This document shows, in pieces, positions 17,609 through 25,523 of a DNA stretch of 27,022 nucleotides. Made by a program: the position numbers and the translations under genes. Numbering within the stretch: the stretch's first letter is position 1; each line of letters opens with the position of its first letter. The notes under the pieces are model-generated. The model had not been told where the DNA came from. It was given only the letters and a program-made list of their open reading frames with translations, and did not search any database. The stretch is from AG-12 sp027319585 (GTDB lineage: Bacteria; Chloroflexota; Dormibacteria; Aeolococcales; Bog-877): assembly GCA_027319585.1 (NCBI GenBank), contig DAHVMY010000025.1:1-27022 (forward strand), read 5' to 3'.

Positions 17609-17807
17609 GCAGCCGCTGCGGATCACCTGGACCAAGAGCGCGATCGGCTATGCCGAGAACCAGAAGCGCACCATCGCCGCCCTGGGGCTGCACCGGCTGC
17701 ACCAGACCGTGGAGCACAAGGACAGCCCGGCGATCCGGGGCATGATCTCGACCGTGCCCCACCTGGTGAAGGTGGAGGGCGGCCGGACCGCGGAGGGCTC
17801 CCGGTGA
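17601..17807 (+). CDS. rpmD: 50S ribosomal protein L30
   Basis: L30 is a small peripheral 50S protein, absent from many bacterial lineages but present here. The product is 68 aa from GTG 17601, which overlaps the end of rpsE by 8 nt. The ITWTKSAIGYAENQKRTIAA segment and LGLHRLHQTVEHKDSPAIRG are typical, with a few extra residues at each end compared with the usual 58-60 aa. It overlaps rplO by 4 nt. Confidence 0.95.
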   Translation: MSEQPLRITWTKSAIGYAENQKRTIAALGLHRLHQTVEHKDSPAIRGMISTVPHLVKVEGGRTAEGSR

Positions 17808-18295
17808 GGCTCGATCAGGTCCAGCCTGCCAGGGGCAGCCGACGGGAGCGCAAGCGGGTCGGCCGTGGGATCTCCGCGGGAGGGGGCAAGACCGCCGGCC
17901 GGGGGCAGAAGGGCCAGGGAGCGCGGAGCTCCTGGAGTCTGCCCCGCGCGTTCGAGGGTGGGCAGATGCCCCTCAGCCAACGGGTTCCCAAGCTGCGCGG
18001 TTTCTACAACCGCTTTCGGGTCGAGTATCAGGTCGTCAACTGCGGCAAGCTCAAGCGGTTCGATGAGGGAGCGGTGGTCGATCTGGCGGCGCTCCACGAG
18101 GCTGGGCTGGTGCGTCAGGCGGGGCTGCCCGTGAAGTTGTTGGCCGGTGGGGGATCCCCTCCCAAGCTCACGGTCAAGGTCCACAGGGCCAGCGCCTCGG
18201 CCCGGGCCGCGGTCGAGGCCGCCGGCGGGTCGGTGGAGCTGTTGGATGCCGAGCCGGCTGAGCCCTCGGACGGAGGGCAGGTCAGCGCCCCATGA
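17804..18295 (+). CDS. rplO: 50S ribosomal protein L15
   Basis: L15 is a late-assembly 50S protein with a long extended N-terminus. The product is 163 aa from GTG 17804, in a GTGA overlap with rpmD. The N-terminal GRGISAGGGKTAGRGQKGQG and the PKLRGFYNRF segment identify it. The C-terminus runs about 15-20 residues past the usual end with an acidic Glu/Pro/Ser tail. It overlaps secY by 4 nt. Confidence 0.97.
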   Translation: MRLDQVQPARGSRRERKRVGRGISAGGGKTAGRGQKGQGARSSWSLPRAFEGGQMPLSQRVPKLRGFYNRFRVEYQVVNCGKLKRFDEGAVVDLAALHEAGLVRQAGLPVKLLAGGGSPPKLTVKVHRASASARAAVEAAGGSVELLDAEPAEPSDGGQVSAP

Positions 18296-19647
18296 ACCTG
18301 TTCGGTGCTCTCCGCGCCGCCATGCAGGTCCCCGAGCTTCGCCGCAAGCTCCTGATCACGATCGGGCTGGTAGTCGTGTTCCGGATGCTGGCCTCGATCA
18401 CCATTCCCGCGGTCAACGGGGCGGTGCTGAAGCAGCTCTTCGACAGCAACAGCATTTTGGGGCTGGTCAACCTCTTCTCCGGTAGCGGTTTCAGCACCGG
18501 TGGCTCCAACGCCGGCATCTCGATCGTGGCGCTGGGGCTGAACCCCTACATCAACGCCACCATCATCATGCAGCTGATGACGGTCATCTCCACCAGGGTC
18601 AAGGAGATGTCCAAGGAGGGCGACCTGGGCCGGCGCCGGCTCACCCAGTACGCCCGGTACCTGACGGTGCTGCTGGCCTTGCTGCAGTCCTTCGGCTACA
18701 CCAGGCTGTTCGAGACCTACACCTTCCAGGGCCAGAACATCCTGTCCCCCAACACCTCGTTCCCCGCCACCGTCGGGATCATCCTGATCCTGACCGGGGG
18801 CACTGTGATCATGATGTGGTTCGGGGAGCTGATCACCGAGTACGGCCTGGGCAACGGGGTCTCGATCATCATCATGGTGGGGATCGTGGCCCAGATCCCC
18901 AACGGGCTGATCACCTTCACCAACGGCGGCCACAGCCAGACCTTCACCATCTTCGTATTCGCGGTGATCGGGATCCTGGTGGCGGCGGGGATCATCTTCG
19001 TGCAGCAGGCGACCCGGAAGATCCCGATCCAGTCCTCCCAGCGGGTGGTGGGGCGGCAGGTCTATCAGGGGCGCAGCAGCTTTTTGCCGCTCCGCGTCAA
19101 CCAGGCGGGGGTCATCCCGATCATCTTCGCCATCTCGATCATGTTCTTCCCCACCTTGTTCGCCAACTTCTTCCTGCCGGCGGTCGGCCAGACCGGGGGG
19201 GTGGTGGGCCAGCTGGCGACCTGGTTCCACACCTATTGGAACCCGGTGGGGCCGAGCCTGACCGTGGACATCGCCTACGAGGTCATCTACTTCGCGCTGA
19301 TCATGGGGTTCACCTTCTTCTACACGGCGGTCACCTTCGATCCCGAGGATGCCGCTGACAACCTCAAGAAGAGCGCCACCTACATCCCCGGGATCCGGCC
19401 GGGGGCGGCCACGGCGCAGTACCTGGCCCGGGTCATGAGCCGGATCACCCTGGCGGGCGCGATCTTCTTGGGGGTGGTCACGGTCGTGCTCCCGCTGCTG
19501 ACCGCGTTTTTGACCGGCCAGCAACCCAACACCGGCCTGTACCTGGGCGGCACCGCGGTCCTGATCGTGGTGGGGGTGTCACTGGACACCATGAAGCAGC
19601 TGGAGACCCAGCTGCTGATGCGGCAATACCGAGGGTTCATCCGCTGA
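18292..19647 (+). CDS. secY: Protein translocase channel subunit SecY
   Basis: SecY forms the membrane channel for Sec-dependent export and membrane insertion, with SecE, SecG and SecA. The product is 451 aa and has about ten hydrophobic spans. It starts MNLFGALRAAMQVPELRRKL; LNPYINATIIMQLMTVI and the cytoplasmic RKIPIQSSQRVVGRQVYQGR are classic SecY segments, as is the C-terminal PGIRPGAATAQYLARVMSRI. The length (430-450 aa) is normal. It overlaps rplO in ATGA and precedes adk by 9 bp, the standard spc arrangement. Confidence 0.98.
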   Translation: MNLFGALRAAMQVPELRRKLLITIGLVVVFRMLASITIPAVNGAVLKQLFDSNSILGLVNLFSGSGFSTGGSNAGISIVALGLNPYINATIIMQLMTVISTRVKEMSKEGDLGRRRLTQYARYLTVLLALLQSFGYTRLFETYTFQGQNILSPNTSFPATVGIILILTGGTVIMMWFGELITEYGLGNGVSIIIMVGIVAQIPNGLITFTNGGHSQTFTIFVFAVIGILVAAGIIFVQQATRKIPIQSSQRVVGRQVYQGRSSFLPLRVNQAGVIPIIFAISIMFFPTLFANFFLPAVGQTGGVVGQLATWFHTYWNPVGPSLTVDIAYEVIYFALIMGFTFFYTAVTFDPEDAADNLKKSATYIPGIRPGAATAQYLARVMSRITLAGAIFLGVVTVVLPLLTAFLTGQQPNTGLYLGGTAVLIVVGVSLDTMKQLETQLLMRQYRGFIR

Positions 19648-19656
19648 GAGGAGGCC

Positions 19657-20238
19657 ATGGAGGGGAAGGGACTGCGGCACAATCTGATCCTGTTCGGTCC
19701 GCCGGGATCGGGGAAGGGAACCCAGGCGGAGCTGTTGCGGGAGCAGCAGGGGCTGGATCACATCGCTCCCGGGGACATGCTGAGGGAGAACCTGGCCGCC
19801 GGGACCGAGCTGGGCGAGATGGCGTCGTCCTACATGGCGGCGGGCAAGCTGGTCCCCGACGAGATCATCGTGAGGATGATCCGCCACCGCTTGGAGGATG
19901 GCTCGAGCCCCCACGGCTTCGTGCTCGATGGCTTTCCCCGGACCGTGGCCCAGGCACGGGAGCTGGAGCAGATGCTGGCTGAGATGGAGCGCCCCCTGGA
20001 TCTGGTGGTTGTCCTCGACGTGCCGGAGCCCGACCTGATCGAGCGTCTCACCCGCCGAGCAGGGCTGGAGCACCGGGAGGACGACCGCCCGGAGGTGGTG
20101 GGGCAGCGGCTCGCCGTTTACCACGACCAGACCGAGCCGGTGCTGGCCTACCTGCGAGACCGGGTGCCAGTGGTGGCGGTGGACGGCACCCCGTCCGTGG
20201 AGGAGGTCCACCGGAGCCTGCTCCGGATGCTGGTTTGA
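19657..20238 (+). CDS. adk: Adenylate kinase, short-LID form
   Basis: Adenylate kinase interconverts ATP + AMP and 2 ADP in the cytosol. The product is 193 aa. Motifs are the P-loop GPPGSGKGT at 14-22, DGFPRTVAQA in the AMP-side region and RLTRRAGLEHREDDRPEVV near the lid. The lid is the short version with no zinc-binding cysteines, which explains the length being about 20 residues below the long form. GAGGAGG precedes ATG 19657. It overlaps map by 4 nt. Confidence 0.97.
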   Translation: MEGKGLRHNLILFGPPGSGKGTQAELLREQQGLDHIAPGDMLRENLAAGTELGEMASSYMAAGKLVPDEIIVRMIRHRLEDGSSPHGFVLDGFPRTVAQARELEQMLAEMERPLDLVVVLDVPEPDLIERLTRRAGLEHREDDRPEVVGQRLAVYHDQTEPVLAYLRDRVPVVAVDGTPSVEEVHRSLLRMLV

Positions 20239-21005
20239 TCACCCTCAAGCGGCCGGAGGAGGTGGCCTTGATGCGCCAGGCCGGCCACCTGCTGGCCGAG
20301 GTTCTGGGAGAGCTGGCGGCGATGGTCGAGCCCGGGGTCACCACCTCCGAGCTGGACCGGGCCGCCAACCGCGCGATCCGCAAGCGCGGGTGCTTCCCCG
20401 GATTCCTGGGCTACGACGGCTTCCCCAAGCACCTGTGCGTGTCGGTGAACGAGCAGGTGGTCCACGGGATCCCCGACGGCCGTCGCATCGAGGAGGGTGA
20501 CCTGGTCAGCCTGGATTGCGGGCTGATCCACCAGGGCTGGTGGGCGGATGCCGGGTTGACCGTCGGTTGCGGGGAGCTGGACCCGGTCTCGGAGCGGCTC
20601 ATCCTGGTGACCCGGGAGGCGCTGCGCCGAGGCATCAACCAGGCCCGCCCCGGCAACCGACTGGGTGACATCGGCCAGGCGGTGCAGCAGCATGTCGAGG
20701 CCAACGGCTTCTCGGTGGTGCGCGGCTACACCGGCCACGGGATCGGGAGGGACATGCACGAGGACCCCGAGGTCCCCAACTACGGGAGGGCGGGTCGGGG
20801 GGTGGAGATCCGCCCCGGGCTGTGCATCGCCATCGAGCCGATCGTGAACCAGGGGCAGCCGGGGACGGTGGTGCGGCCGGACGGCTGGACCGTGGTCACG
20901 GCCGACGGCCAGCGCTCCTGCTACTTCGAGCACTCGCTGGTGGTGACCGAGGCGGGACCCGAGGTGCTGACCACCAACGACCCCCAGGAGGTGTGGGTTG
21001 ACTGA
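20235..21005 (+). CDS. map: Type I methionine aminopeptidase
   Basis: This enzyme removes the initiator methionine from nascent proteins. The product is 256 aa from a TTG start at 20235 that overlaps the adk stop in TTGA; no better start is available. All metal ligands are present: Asp94, Asp105, His168, Glu201 and Glu232. His77 and His175 occupy the usual substrate-contact positions. Segments VNEQVVHGIPDG and YTGHGIGRDMHEDPEVPNYG are diagnostic. Its place between adk and infA is the common spc order. A 56-bp gap follows. Confidence 0.97.
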   Translation: MITLKRPEEVALMRQAGHLLAEVLGELAAMVEPGVTTSELDRAANRAIRKRGCFPGFLGYDGFPKHLCVSVNEQVVHGIPDGRRIEEGDLVSLDCGLIHQGWWADAGLTVGCGELDPVSERLILVTREALRRGINQARPGNRLGDIGQAVQQHVEANGFSVVRGYTGHGIGRDMHEDPEVPNYGRAGRGVEIRPGLCIAIEPIVNQGQPGTVVRPDGWTVVTADGQRSCYFEHSLVVTEAGPEVLTTNDPQEVWVD

Positions 21006-21011
21006 GTCCCG

Positions 21012-21040
21012 GCCCGCGATCGGCTATACTCTTCGCGGGC
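21012..21040 (+). promoter_or_regulatory. Inverted repeat enclosing a TATACT -10-like element, before infA
   Basis: GCCCGCGA (21012-21019) and TCGCGGGC (21033-21040) form a perfect 8-bp inverted repeat. Its 13-nt loop contains TATACT at 21025-21030. A TTGACT at 20998-21003 is 21 bp upstream, longer than the optimal spacing. It may be an internal promoter controlled by a repressor or by cruciform structure, or an RNA hairpin after map. No U-run follows, so a standard intrinsic terminator is unlikely. Confidence 0.45.
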
Positions 21041-21061
21041 GAAGCCTGCTCTGGTTTTCGT

Positions 21062-21286
21062 GTGCCCTCCGACTTGTCTGACCCCGGGACGTACCAGGGT
21101 CGCATCCTAGAACCCTTGCCGAACTCGCTCTTCCGGGTCGAGCTTGAGGGTGGAGACAAGCTGGTGGCTCACGCTGCCGGAAGGGCGCGCCTGGCGAGTG
21201 TGCGGCTCCTTCCCGGGGACAGGGTCTTGGTCGAGCGGTCGGCCACGGATCCGGGGCGGGGCCGGATACTGACCCGGTTGGTATGA
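21062..21286 (+). CDS. infA: Translation initiation factor IF-1
   Basis: IF-1 blocks the A site of the 30S subunit during initiation. The product is 74 aa, an OB-fold protein with GRILEPLPNSLFRVELEGGD and LLPGDRVLVERSATDPGRGR, which match IF-1. It is divergent at the N-terminus and in the HAAGRARLASVRL segment, where most IF-1 proteins have HxSGKMR. The GTG start at 21062 lacks a clear ribosome binding site; a GTG at 21060 is out of frame. If the TATACT upstream is a -10, the 5' leader is only about 25 nt. Position before rpmJ supports the call. Confidence 0.92.
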   Translation: MPSDLSDPGTYQGRILEPLPNSLFRVELEGGDKLVAHAAGRARLASVRLLPGDRVLVERSATDPGRGRILTRLV

Positions 21287-21314
21287 GCAAGCAGCAGTCC
21301 GCTAGGAGTACGAG

Positions 21315-21428
21315 ATGAAGGTCCGGGCCTCGGTGAAGAGGATCTGCGACAAGTGCAAGGTGATCCGGCGCTCGGGCACCGTGCGCGTCATCTGCGAGAA
21401 CCCCAAGCACAAGCAGCGCCAGGGATAG
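21315..21428 (+). CDS. rpmJ: 50S ribosomal protein L36, zinc form
   Basis: L36 is the smallest 50S protein, found near the base of the L7/L12 stalk. The product is 37 aa, starting MKVRASVKRICDKC. Zinc ligands Cys11, Cys14, Cys27 and His32 are all present. AGGAG lies 6 nt upstream of ATG 21315. It sits between infA and rpsM as in most bacteria. Confidence 0.98.
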   Translation: MKVRASVKRICDKCKVIRRSGTVRVICENPKHKQRQG

Positions 21429-21435
21429 GAGAACC

Positions 21436-21819
21436 ATGGCACGCATTGCCGGCGTAGACCTCCCGCGGGACAAGCGGATCGAGATCGGGCTCACCTACAT
21501 CTACGGCATCGGCCTGACCACCAGCCAGAGGCTGCTGCGGTCGGCCCAGATCGACCCCGGGATCAAGGTCAACGACCTCAGCGAGTCCCAGGTGAGCCGG
21601 CTGCGGGACGTCATCGCCAAGGAGATGCCGGGCCGGGTGGAGGGTGACCTCCGCCGCCAGGTGGCGCTCAACATCAAGCGGCTGATGGAGATCGGCACGT
21701 ATCGGGGGCTGCGCCACCGGCGCGGCCTGCCGGTTCGGGGACAGCGCACCAGGACCAACGCCAGGTCGCGCCGTGGCCCCCGTAAGACCGTCGGCGTGCG
21801 GCGGAAGAAGGGCAAGTAA
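21436..21819 (+). CDS. rpsM: 30S ribosomal protein S13
   Basis: S13 pairs with S19 in the 30S head and contacts P-site tRNA and bridges to L5. The product is 127 aa, starting MARIAGVDLPRDKRIEIGLT. The central YRGLRHRRGLPVRGQRTRTN and C-terminal RSRRGPRKTVGVRRKKGK are family signatures. It follows rpmJ by 7 bp with GGAGA as ribosome binding site; the E. coli S4-binding pseudoknot leader has no room here. Tandem stop codons (TAATAA) end it. Confidence 0.98.
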   Translation: MARIAGVDLPRDKRIEIGLTYIYGIGLTTSQRLLRSAQIDPGIKVNDLSESQVSRLRDVIAKEMPGRVEGDLRRQVALNIKRLMEIGTYRGLRHRRGLPVRGQRTRTNARSRRGPRKTVGVRRKKGK

Positions 21820-21825
21820 TAACCC

Positions 21826-21843
21826 GGCCCGCGCTGGCGGGCC
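21826..21843 (+). repeat. GC hairpin between rpsM and rpsK
   Basis: GGCCCGC (21826-21832) and GCGGGCC (21837-21843) form a perfect 7-bp stem with a GCTG loop in a 40-bp gap, unusually long for this cluster. It is followed by AGAGCGAGGAGA, not a U-run, so it may be an RNA processing, stabilising or attenuating element and not a terminator. It ends 5 nt before the rpsK ribosome binding site. Confidence 0.5.
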
Positions 21844-21859
21844 AGAGCGAGGAGACGGT

Positions 21860-22255
21860 TTGGCGAAGAAGAAGAAGGTAGTCCGGACGAGGCGCCGCGA
21901 GCGCAAGAACATCGCGGTTGGGCAGGCGCACGTGCTGAGCACCTTCAACAACACGATCGTGACCCTCACCGACACCCAGGGCAACACCATCGCCTCTGGC
22001 AGCGCCGGCTCGTCGGGCTTCAAGGGATCGCGCAAGAGCACTCCCTACGCGGCCCAGACCACCGCCGAGAACGCCGCCAAGCGGGCGATGGAGCATGGCC
22101 TCAAGACCATCGAGGTTTTGGTGAAGGGGCCGGGCTCGGGGCGGGAGGCGGCCATCCGCCAGCTGCAGGCCGCCGGGTTGGAGATCACCGCCATCATCGA
22201 CGTCACTCCGGTGCCGCACAACGGGTGTCGGCCGCCGAAGCGGCGGCGGGTCTGA
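21860..22255 (+). CDS. rpsK: 30S ribosomal protein S11
   Basis: S11 lies on the 30S platform and contacts mRNA near the E site. From TTG 21860 the product is 131 aa, starting with the lysine-rich AKKKKVVRTRRR expected for S11. GAGGAG lies 5 nt upstream. A longer in-frame reading from 21773 overlaps rpsM and is not family-like. Signatures are AHVLSTFNNTIVTLTDTQGN, KGPGSGREAAIRQLQAAGL and DVTPVPHNGCRPPKRRRV. It overlaps no neighbour and precedes rpsD by 11 bp. Confidence 0.97.
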   Translation: MAKKKKVVRTRRRERKNIAVGQAHVLSTFNNTIVTLTDTQGNTIASGSAGSSGFKGSRKSTPYAAQTTAENAAKRAMEHGLKTIEVLVKGPGSGREAAIRQLQAAGLEITAIIDVTPVPHNGCRPPKRRRV

Positions 22256-22266
22256 GGGGCGCTGGT

Positions 22267-22899
22267 ATGGCCAACCCACACGCTCCGGTCTGCCGCCTCT
22301 GCCGCCGGGAGGGGGTGAAGCTCTTCCTCAAGGGTGAGAAGTGCGTGGGCGACCGCTGCACCTTCACCAAGCGCAACGCGACCCCGCCCGGCCAGCACGG
22401 AATGGCTCGGCGCCGGCGCATCAGCGAGTACGGGATCCAGCTGCGCGCGAAGCAGCGCGGACGGCGGGTCTACGGGGTGCTGGAGGCCCAGTTCCAGAAC
22501 TACTTCCAGGCCGCCTCGGCGCGCAAGGGGGTTACCGGGACCGAGCTGCTGCAGATGCTGGAGCAGCGGCTGGACAATGTCGTCTACCGCGCCGGTTTCG
22601 CCTCCTCCCGCAAGGAGGCACGTCAACTGGTCTCGCACCGTCACTTCCAGGTCGACGGGAAGATGGTGAACATCCCCTCCTACCAGCTGCGCACCGGCCA
22701 GGTGGTGCAGGTGAGGGAGCGCAGCCGCGAGATCGAACCCATCCGCCGCTCCGTGGAGTTCCGCGGCGGGCAGGCGGTGCCGAGCTGGCTGACCCTGTAC
22801 CCGCAGGAGCTGCGGGTGGACGTCACCCGGCAGCCGGAGCGGGGGGAGATGGAGACCAGCATCGACGAGCAGTTGATCGTCGAGTACTACTCCCGCTAG
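22267..22899 (+). CDS. rpsD: 30S ribosomal protein S4, cysteine-containing form
   Basis: S4 is a primary 16S binder and, in E. coli, represses the alpha operon. From ATG 22267 the product is 210 aa; the in-frame start at 22225 lies in rpsK. The N-terminal domain has Cys9-x2-Cys12 and Cys26/Cys31, a zinc-binding pattern seen in part of the S4 family. The S4 RNA-binding domain is clear: QRLDNVVYRAGFASSRKEAR followed by QLVSHRHFQVDGKMVNIPSY. A 47-bp gap with a GAGGAAA site leads to rpoA. Confidence 0.97.
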   Translation: MANPHAPVCRLCRREGVKLFLKGEKCVGDRCTFTKRNATPPGQHGMARRRRISEYGIQLRAKQRGRRVYGVLEAQFQNYFQAASARKGVTGTELLQMLEQRLDNVVYRAGFASSRKEARQLVSHRHFQVDGKMVNIPSYQLRTGQVVQVRERSREIEPIRRSVEFRGGQAVPSWLTLYPQELRVDVTRQPERGEMETSIDEQLIVEYYSR

Positions 22900-22946
22900 C
22901 CACCACCGGGGCGCGGCCGTCCCCAATCACGAGGAAATTGCTTCAG

Positions 22947-23918
22947 ATGCCAGAGACCGCAGTACAGCCGACAGTCCGTGAGGTTGCCCATGAGGACAAC
23001 TACGGGCGATTTGAGATCGAGCCGCTGGAGACCGGGTACGGGACCACCCTGGGGAACTCCCTGCGGCGGGTGCTCCTGTCCTCGCTGACCGGGGCCGCGG
23101 TGACCGCGGTCTCCATCGACGGGGTGGCCCATGAGTTCTCCAGCATCAAGCACGTCAAGGAGGACGTCGGCGAGATCCTCCTCAACCTCAAGCAGCTGAG
23201 TCTCACCTGCCACAATCCCGACGGCGCCCATCTGATCCTGGAGGTGCACGGCGGCAAGCGCGTGACCGCCGCCGACATCGTGCCCAACTCGGATGTGGAG
23301 ATCGCCAACCCCGACCTCTACATCTGCACTCTGGACGGGCCCCAGGCGCGCCTGCGCATGGACCTCACCGTGGAACGCGGACGGGGTTACACCCCCGCCG
23401 AGCGGAACAAGAAGGAGGGCCAGCCCATCGGGGTGATCCCGGTCGACTCGATCTTCACCCCGGTCGTCAAGGCCAACTTCGTGGTGGAGAAGACCAGGGT
23501 GGGGCAGGACACCGACTGGGAGAAGCTGGGCCTTGAGGTCTGGACCAATGGCACCATCACCCCGGTCGAGGCGGTGAGCCGGGCGGCCCAGTACTACACC
23601 CGCCACTTGGACCTGTTCTCCAGCTTCGGGGAGAGCCTGACCCAGAGCGCCGAGGTGGCCGTCGTCGGCACCGACCTCCCCAGCCGCCTCAGCACGGTTC
23701 CGGTCGAGGAACTGGAGCTCAGCGTGCGCGCCCTCAACTGCCTCAAGGCCAACGACATCAGCAAGGTCGGCGAGCTGCTGGCGATGCGGCTGGATGAGCT
23801 GATGGCACTGCGCAACTTCGGCCAGAAGTCACTGGACGAGATCAAGCAGAAGCTGGTGGAGAAGGGGTTCGTTACCGAGGACGAGATCGACTCGGTCTTT
23901 CAGCAGGCGGAGCGCTAG
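22947..23918 (+). CDS. rpoA: DNA-directed RNA polymerase alpha subunit
   Basis: Alpha dimerises to nucleate RNA polymerase assembly, and its C-terminal domain contacts promoters and activators. From ATG 22947 the product is 323 aa. The N-terminal domain has GYGTTLGNSLRRVLLSSLTG and HEFSSIKHVKEDVGEILLNL; the C-terminal domain has ELSVRALNCLKANDI, with the DNA-binding arginine in the usual place, and LRNFGQKSLDEIKQKL. GAGGAAA lies about 10 nt before ATG, and a small GGGG/CCCC pairing sits at 22908-22924. Lengths of both domains are normal. It is 5 bp before rplQ. Confidence 0.98.
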   Translation: MPETAVQPTVREVAHEDNYGRFEIEPLETGYGTTLGNSLRRVLLSSLTGAAVTAVSIDGVAHEFSSIKHVKEDVGEILLNLKQLSLTCHNPDGAHLILEVHGGKRVTAADIVPNSDVEIANPDLYICTLDGPQARLRMDLTVERGRGYTPAERNKKEGQPIGVIPVDSIFTPVVKANFVVEKTRVGQDTDWEKLGLEVWTNGTITPVEAVSRAAQYYTRHLDLFSSFGESLTQSAEVAVVGTDLPSRLSTVPVEELELSVRALNCLKANDISKVGELLAMRLDELMALRNFGQKSLDEIKQKLVEKGFVTEDEIDSVFQQAER

Positions 23919-23923
23919 GGAAG

Positions 23924-24277
23924 ATGCGACATCTCAAGGCCGGCCGAAAGCTGGGGCGTACGTCAGCCCACCGCATGGCTCTCACCAAGAACCTGGCGAC
24001 CGCTCTGGTGGAGCATGGGCGCATCGAGACCACCGAGGCCAAGGCGAAGGAGCTGAGGCGCTGGGTGGAGAAGCTCGTCACCACCGCCAAGAGCGATGAC
24101 CTGCACGCGCACCGTCAGGTGGCCCGGGTGGTGACCCGCCCCGATGTGGCGGCCAAGCTCTTCGGGGAGTACGCGGAGCGCTTCCGCGACCGTCCCGGGG
24201 GCTACACCCGGATCATCAACAAGGGCCCTCGCCAGGGCGACGGCGCCGAGGTGGTGATCATGGAGTTCGTCGATTGA
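23924..24277 (+). CDS. rplQ: 50S ribosomal protein L17
   Basis: L17 is a conserved 50S protein near the tunnel exit. The product is 117 aa, starting MRHLKAGRKLGRTSAHRMAL. The HGRIETTEAKAKELRRWVEK segment and the C-terminal GGYTRIINKGPRQGDGAEVV are signatures. It is next to rpoA as usual and overlaps truA by 4 nt (TTGA). Confidence 0.98.
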   Translation: MRHLKAGRKLGRTSAHRMALTKNLATALVEHGRIETTEAKAKELRRWVEKLVTTAKSDDLHAHRQVARVVTRPDVAAKLFGEYAERFRDRPGGYTRIINKGPRQGDGAEVVIMEFVD

Positions 24278-25053
24278 GCGGTTCTCCAGCCGGCAGCACC
24301 TATCGCCTGGTGCTCGCCTATGACGGCACCGAGTATCACGGCTGGCAGCTCCAGGCCGGGGTGCCGACGGTCGCTGGGCGCTTCCTCGACGCGCTGGAGT
24401 CGGCGACCGGGGCCCGGCCCCGGGTGCGGGCGGCCGGCCGCACCGATGCGGGTGTGCACGCCCACGGTCAGGTGGTCTCGTTTGCGCTGGAGCGCCCGAT
24501 CCCACCGGCGCGGCTGTTGCATGCTTGTAACCAGCACCTTCCCCACGACATCGCGGTCGTGGCGGCGGAGCTGGCCGAGGATGGCTTCGACCCCCGCCGG
24601 GACGCCTGGAGGCGCAGCTACCGCTACCTGCTGAGCCCCAGCTCCACGATCAGCCCGTGGCTGGCCCGCTACAGCTGGAGGGTGAGCCCCGCGCTTGAGC
24701 TCGAGCCGATGCGAGAGGCGGCCCGCGCCCTGCTGGGAACCCACGACTTCGGGGCGCTGGGCCGAAGCCCCTGGCCCGGAGGGTCGACCACCAGGACCCT
24801 CGACATGATCGCGATCGAGCGGACCGAGGGGCTGGTGCGGGTCGACGTCAGGGGTGACGCCTTCTTGAGGGGGATGCTGCGCAACCTGGTTGGGGCGCTG
24901 GTGAGCTTTGGGGTTCATCACCCCCGCCGCGTCGATGTCACCACGATCCTTGAGCCCGGGCGGGGCCGGCGCTGGCTGACGGCGCCGGCGAGGGGGCTGC
25001 ATCAGTGGCGGGTGGAGTACCATCGGCCGGCAATGGTGGGAGTTTTACCGTGA
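24274..25053 (+). CDS. truA: tRNA pseudouridine(38-40) synthase TruA
   Basis: TruA converts uridines 38-40 of the tRNA anticodon stem-loop to pseudouridine. The product is 259 aa from TTG 24274, overlapping the rplQ stop; no ATG or GTG fits better. The catalytic loop is AAGRTDAGVHAHGQVVSF with Asp58. The opening YDGTEYHGWQLQ and later DAFLRGMLRNLVGAL are family motifs. Coupling of truA with rplQ upstream and rplM downstream is common in Gram-positive-type alpha clusters. It overlaps rplM by 4 nt. Confidence 0.97.
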   Translation: MSGSPAGSTYRLVLAYDGTEYHGWQLQAGVPTVAGRFLDALESATGARPRVRAAGRTDAGVHAHGQVVSFALERPIPPARLLHACNQHLPHDIAVVAAELAEDGFDPRRDAWRRSYRYLLSPSSTISPWLARYSWRVSPALELEPMREAARALLGTHDFGALGRSPWPGGSTTRTLDMIAIERTEGLVRVDVRGDAFLRGMLRNLVGALVSFGVHHPRRVDVTTILEPGRGRRWLTAPARGLHQWRVEYHRPAMVGVLP

Positions 25054-25523
25054 GTAGCCAAGTGATTCAGCGGAGCTTTGTCGCCACTGGCGAGGCGGTC
25101 TCGGAGCAGTGGTGGCTGGTGGATGCCCGGGGCCAGACCCTGGGCCGGCTGGCGGTGAACATCGCCAGGGTTCTGCGAGGAAAGCACCTGCCCACCTACA
25201 CCCCCCATGCCCTGATGGGCGAACACGTGGTGGTGATCAACGCCGCCGACCTGGTGGTGACGGGCAGCAAGCGCACCACCAAGATCTATGACCGTTACAC
25301 GGGATACCCCGGGGGGCGCCGTGAGCGCACCTACGAGGAGGTGGTCAAGCGCGACCCAACCGTCCCGCTGCGCGAGGCGGTGAAGGGGATGTTGCAGCAC
25401 AACACCCTGGGGGGGCGGCAGTTGAAGATGTTGAAGATCTACGCCGGCTCGGATCACCCGCACACGGCCCAGAAGCCCCGGGCGATCACCTTCGGCGATT
25501 GCGGAGAGGTGGTGCAGTTGTGA
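25050..25523 (+). CDS. rplM: 50S ribosomal protein L13
   Basis: L13 is an early-assembly 50S protein. From GTG 25050 the product is 157 aa. GGGAG lies about 8 nt upstream and GTGA overlaps the truA stop; the in-frame start at 25005 is inside truA. Signatures: WWLVDARGQTLGRLAVNIAR, YTGYPGGRRERTYEEVV and YAGSDHPHTAQKPRAI. The N-terminus has about 10 residues more than the shortest family members. It overlaps rpsI by 4 nt. Confidence 0.97.
   Translation: MSSQVIQRSFVATGEAVSEQWWLVDARGQTLGRLAVNIARVLRGKHLPTYTPHALMGEHVVVINAADLVVTGSKRTTKIYDRYTGYPGGRRERTYEEVVKRDPTVPLREAVKGMLQHNTLGGRQLKMLKIYAGSDHPHTAQKPRAITFGDCGEVVQL

Noticed and set aside
18115..19524. 469-codon - strand frame antisense to secY
   Set aside because: His/Asp/Gln/Arg-rich mirror image of SecY codons, typical of GC-rich antisense frames.
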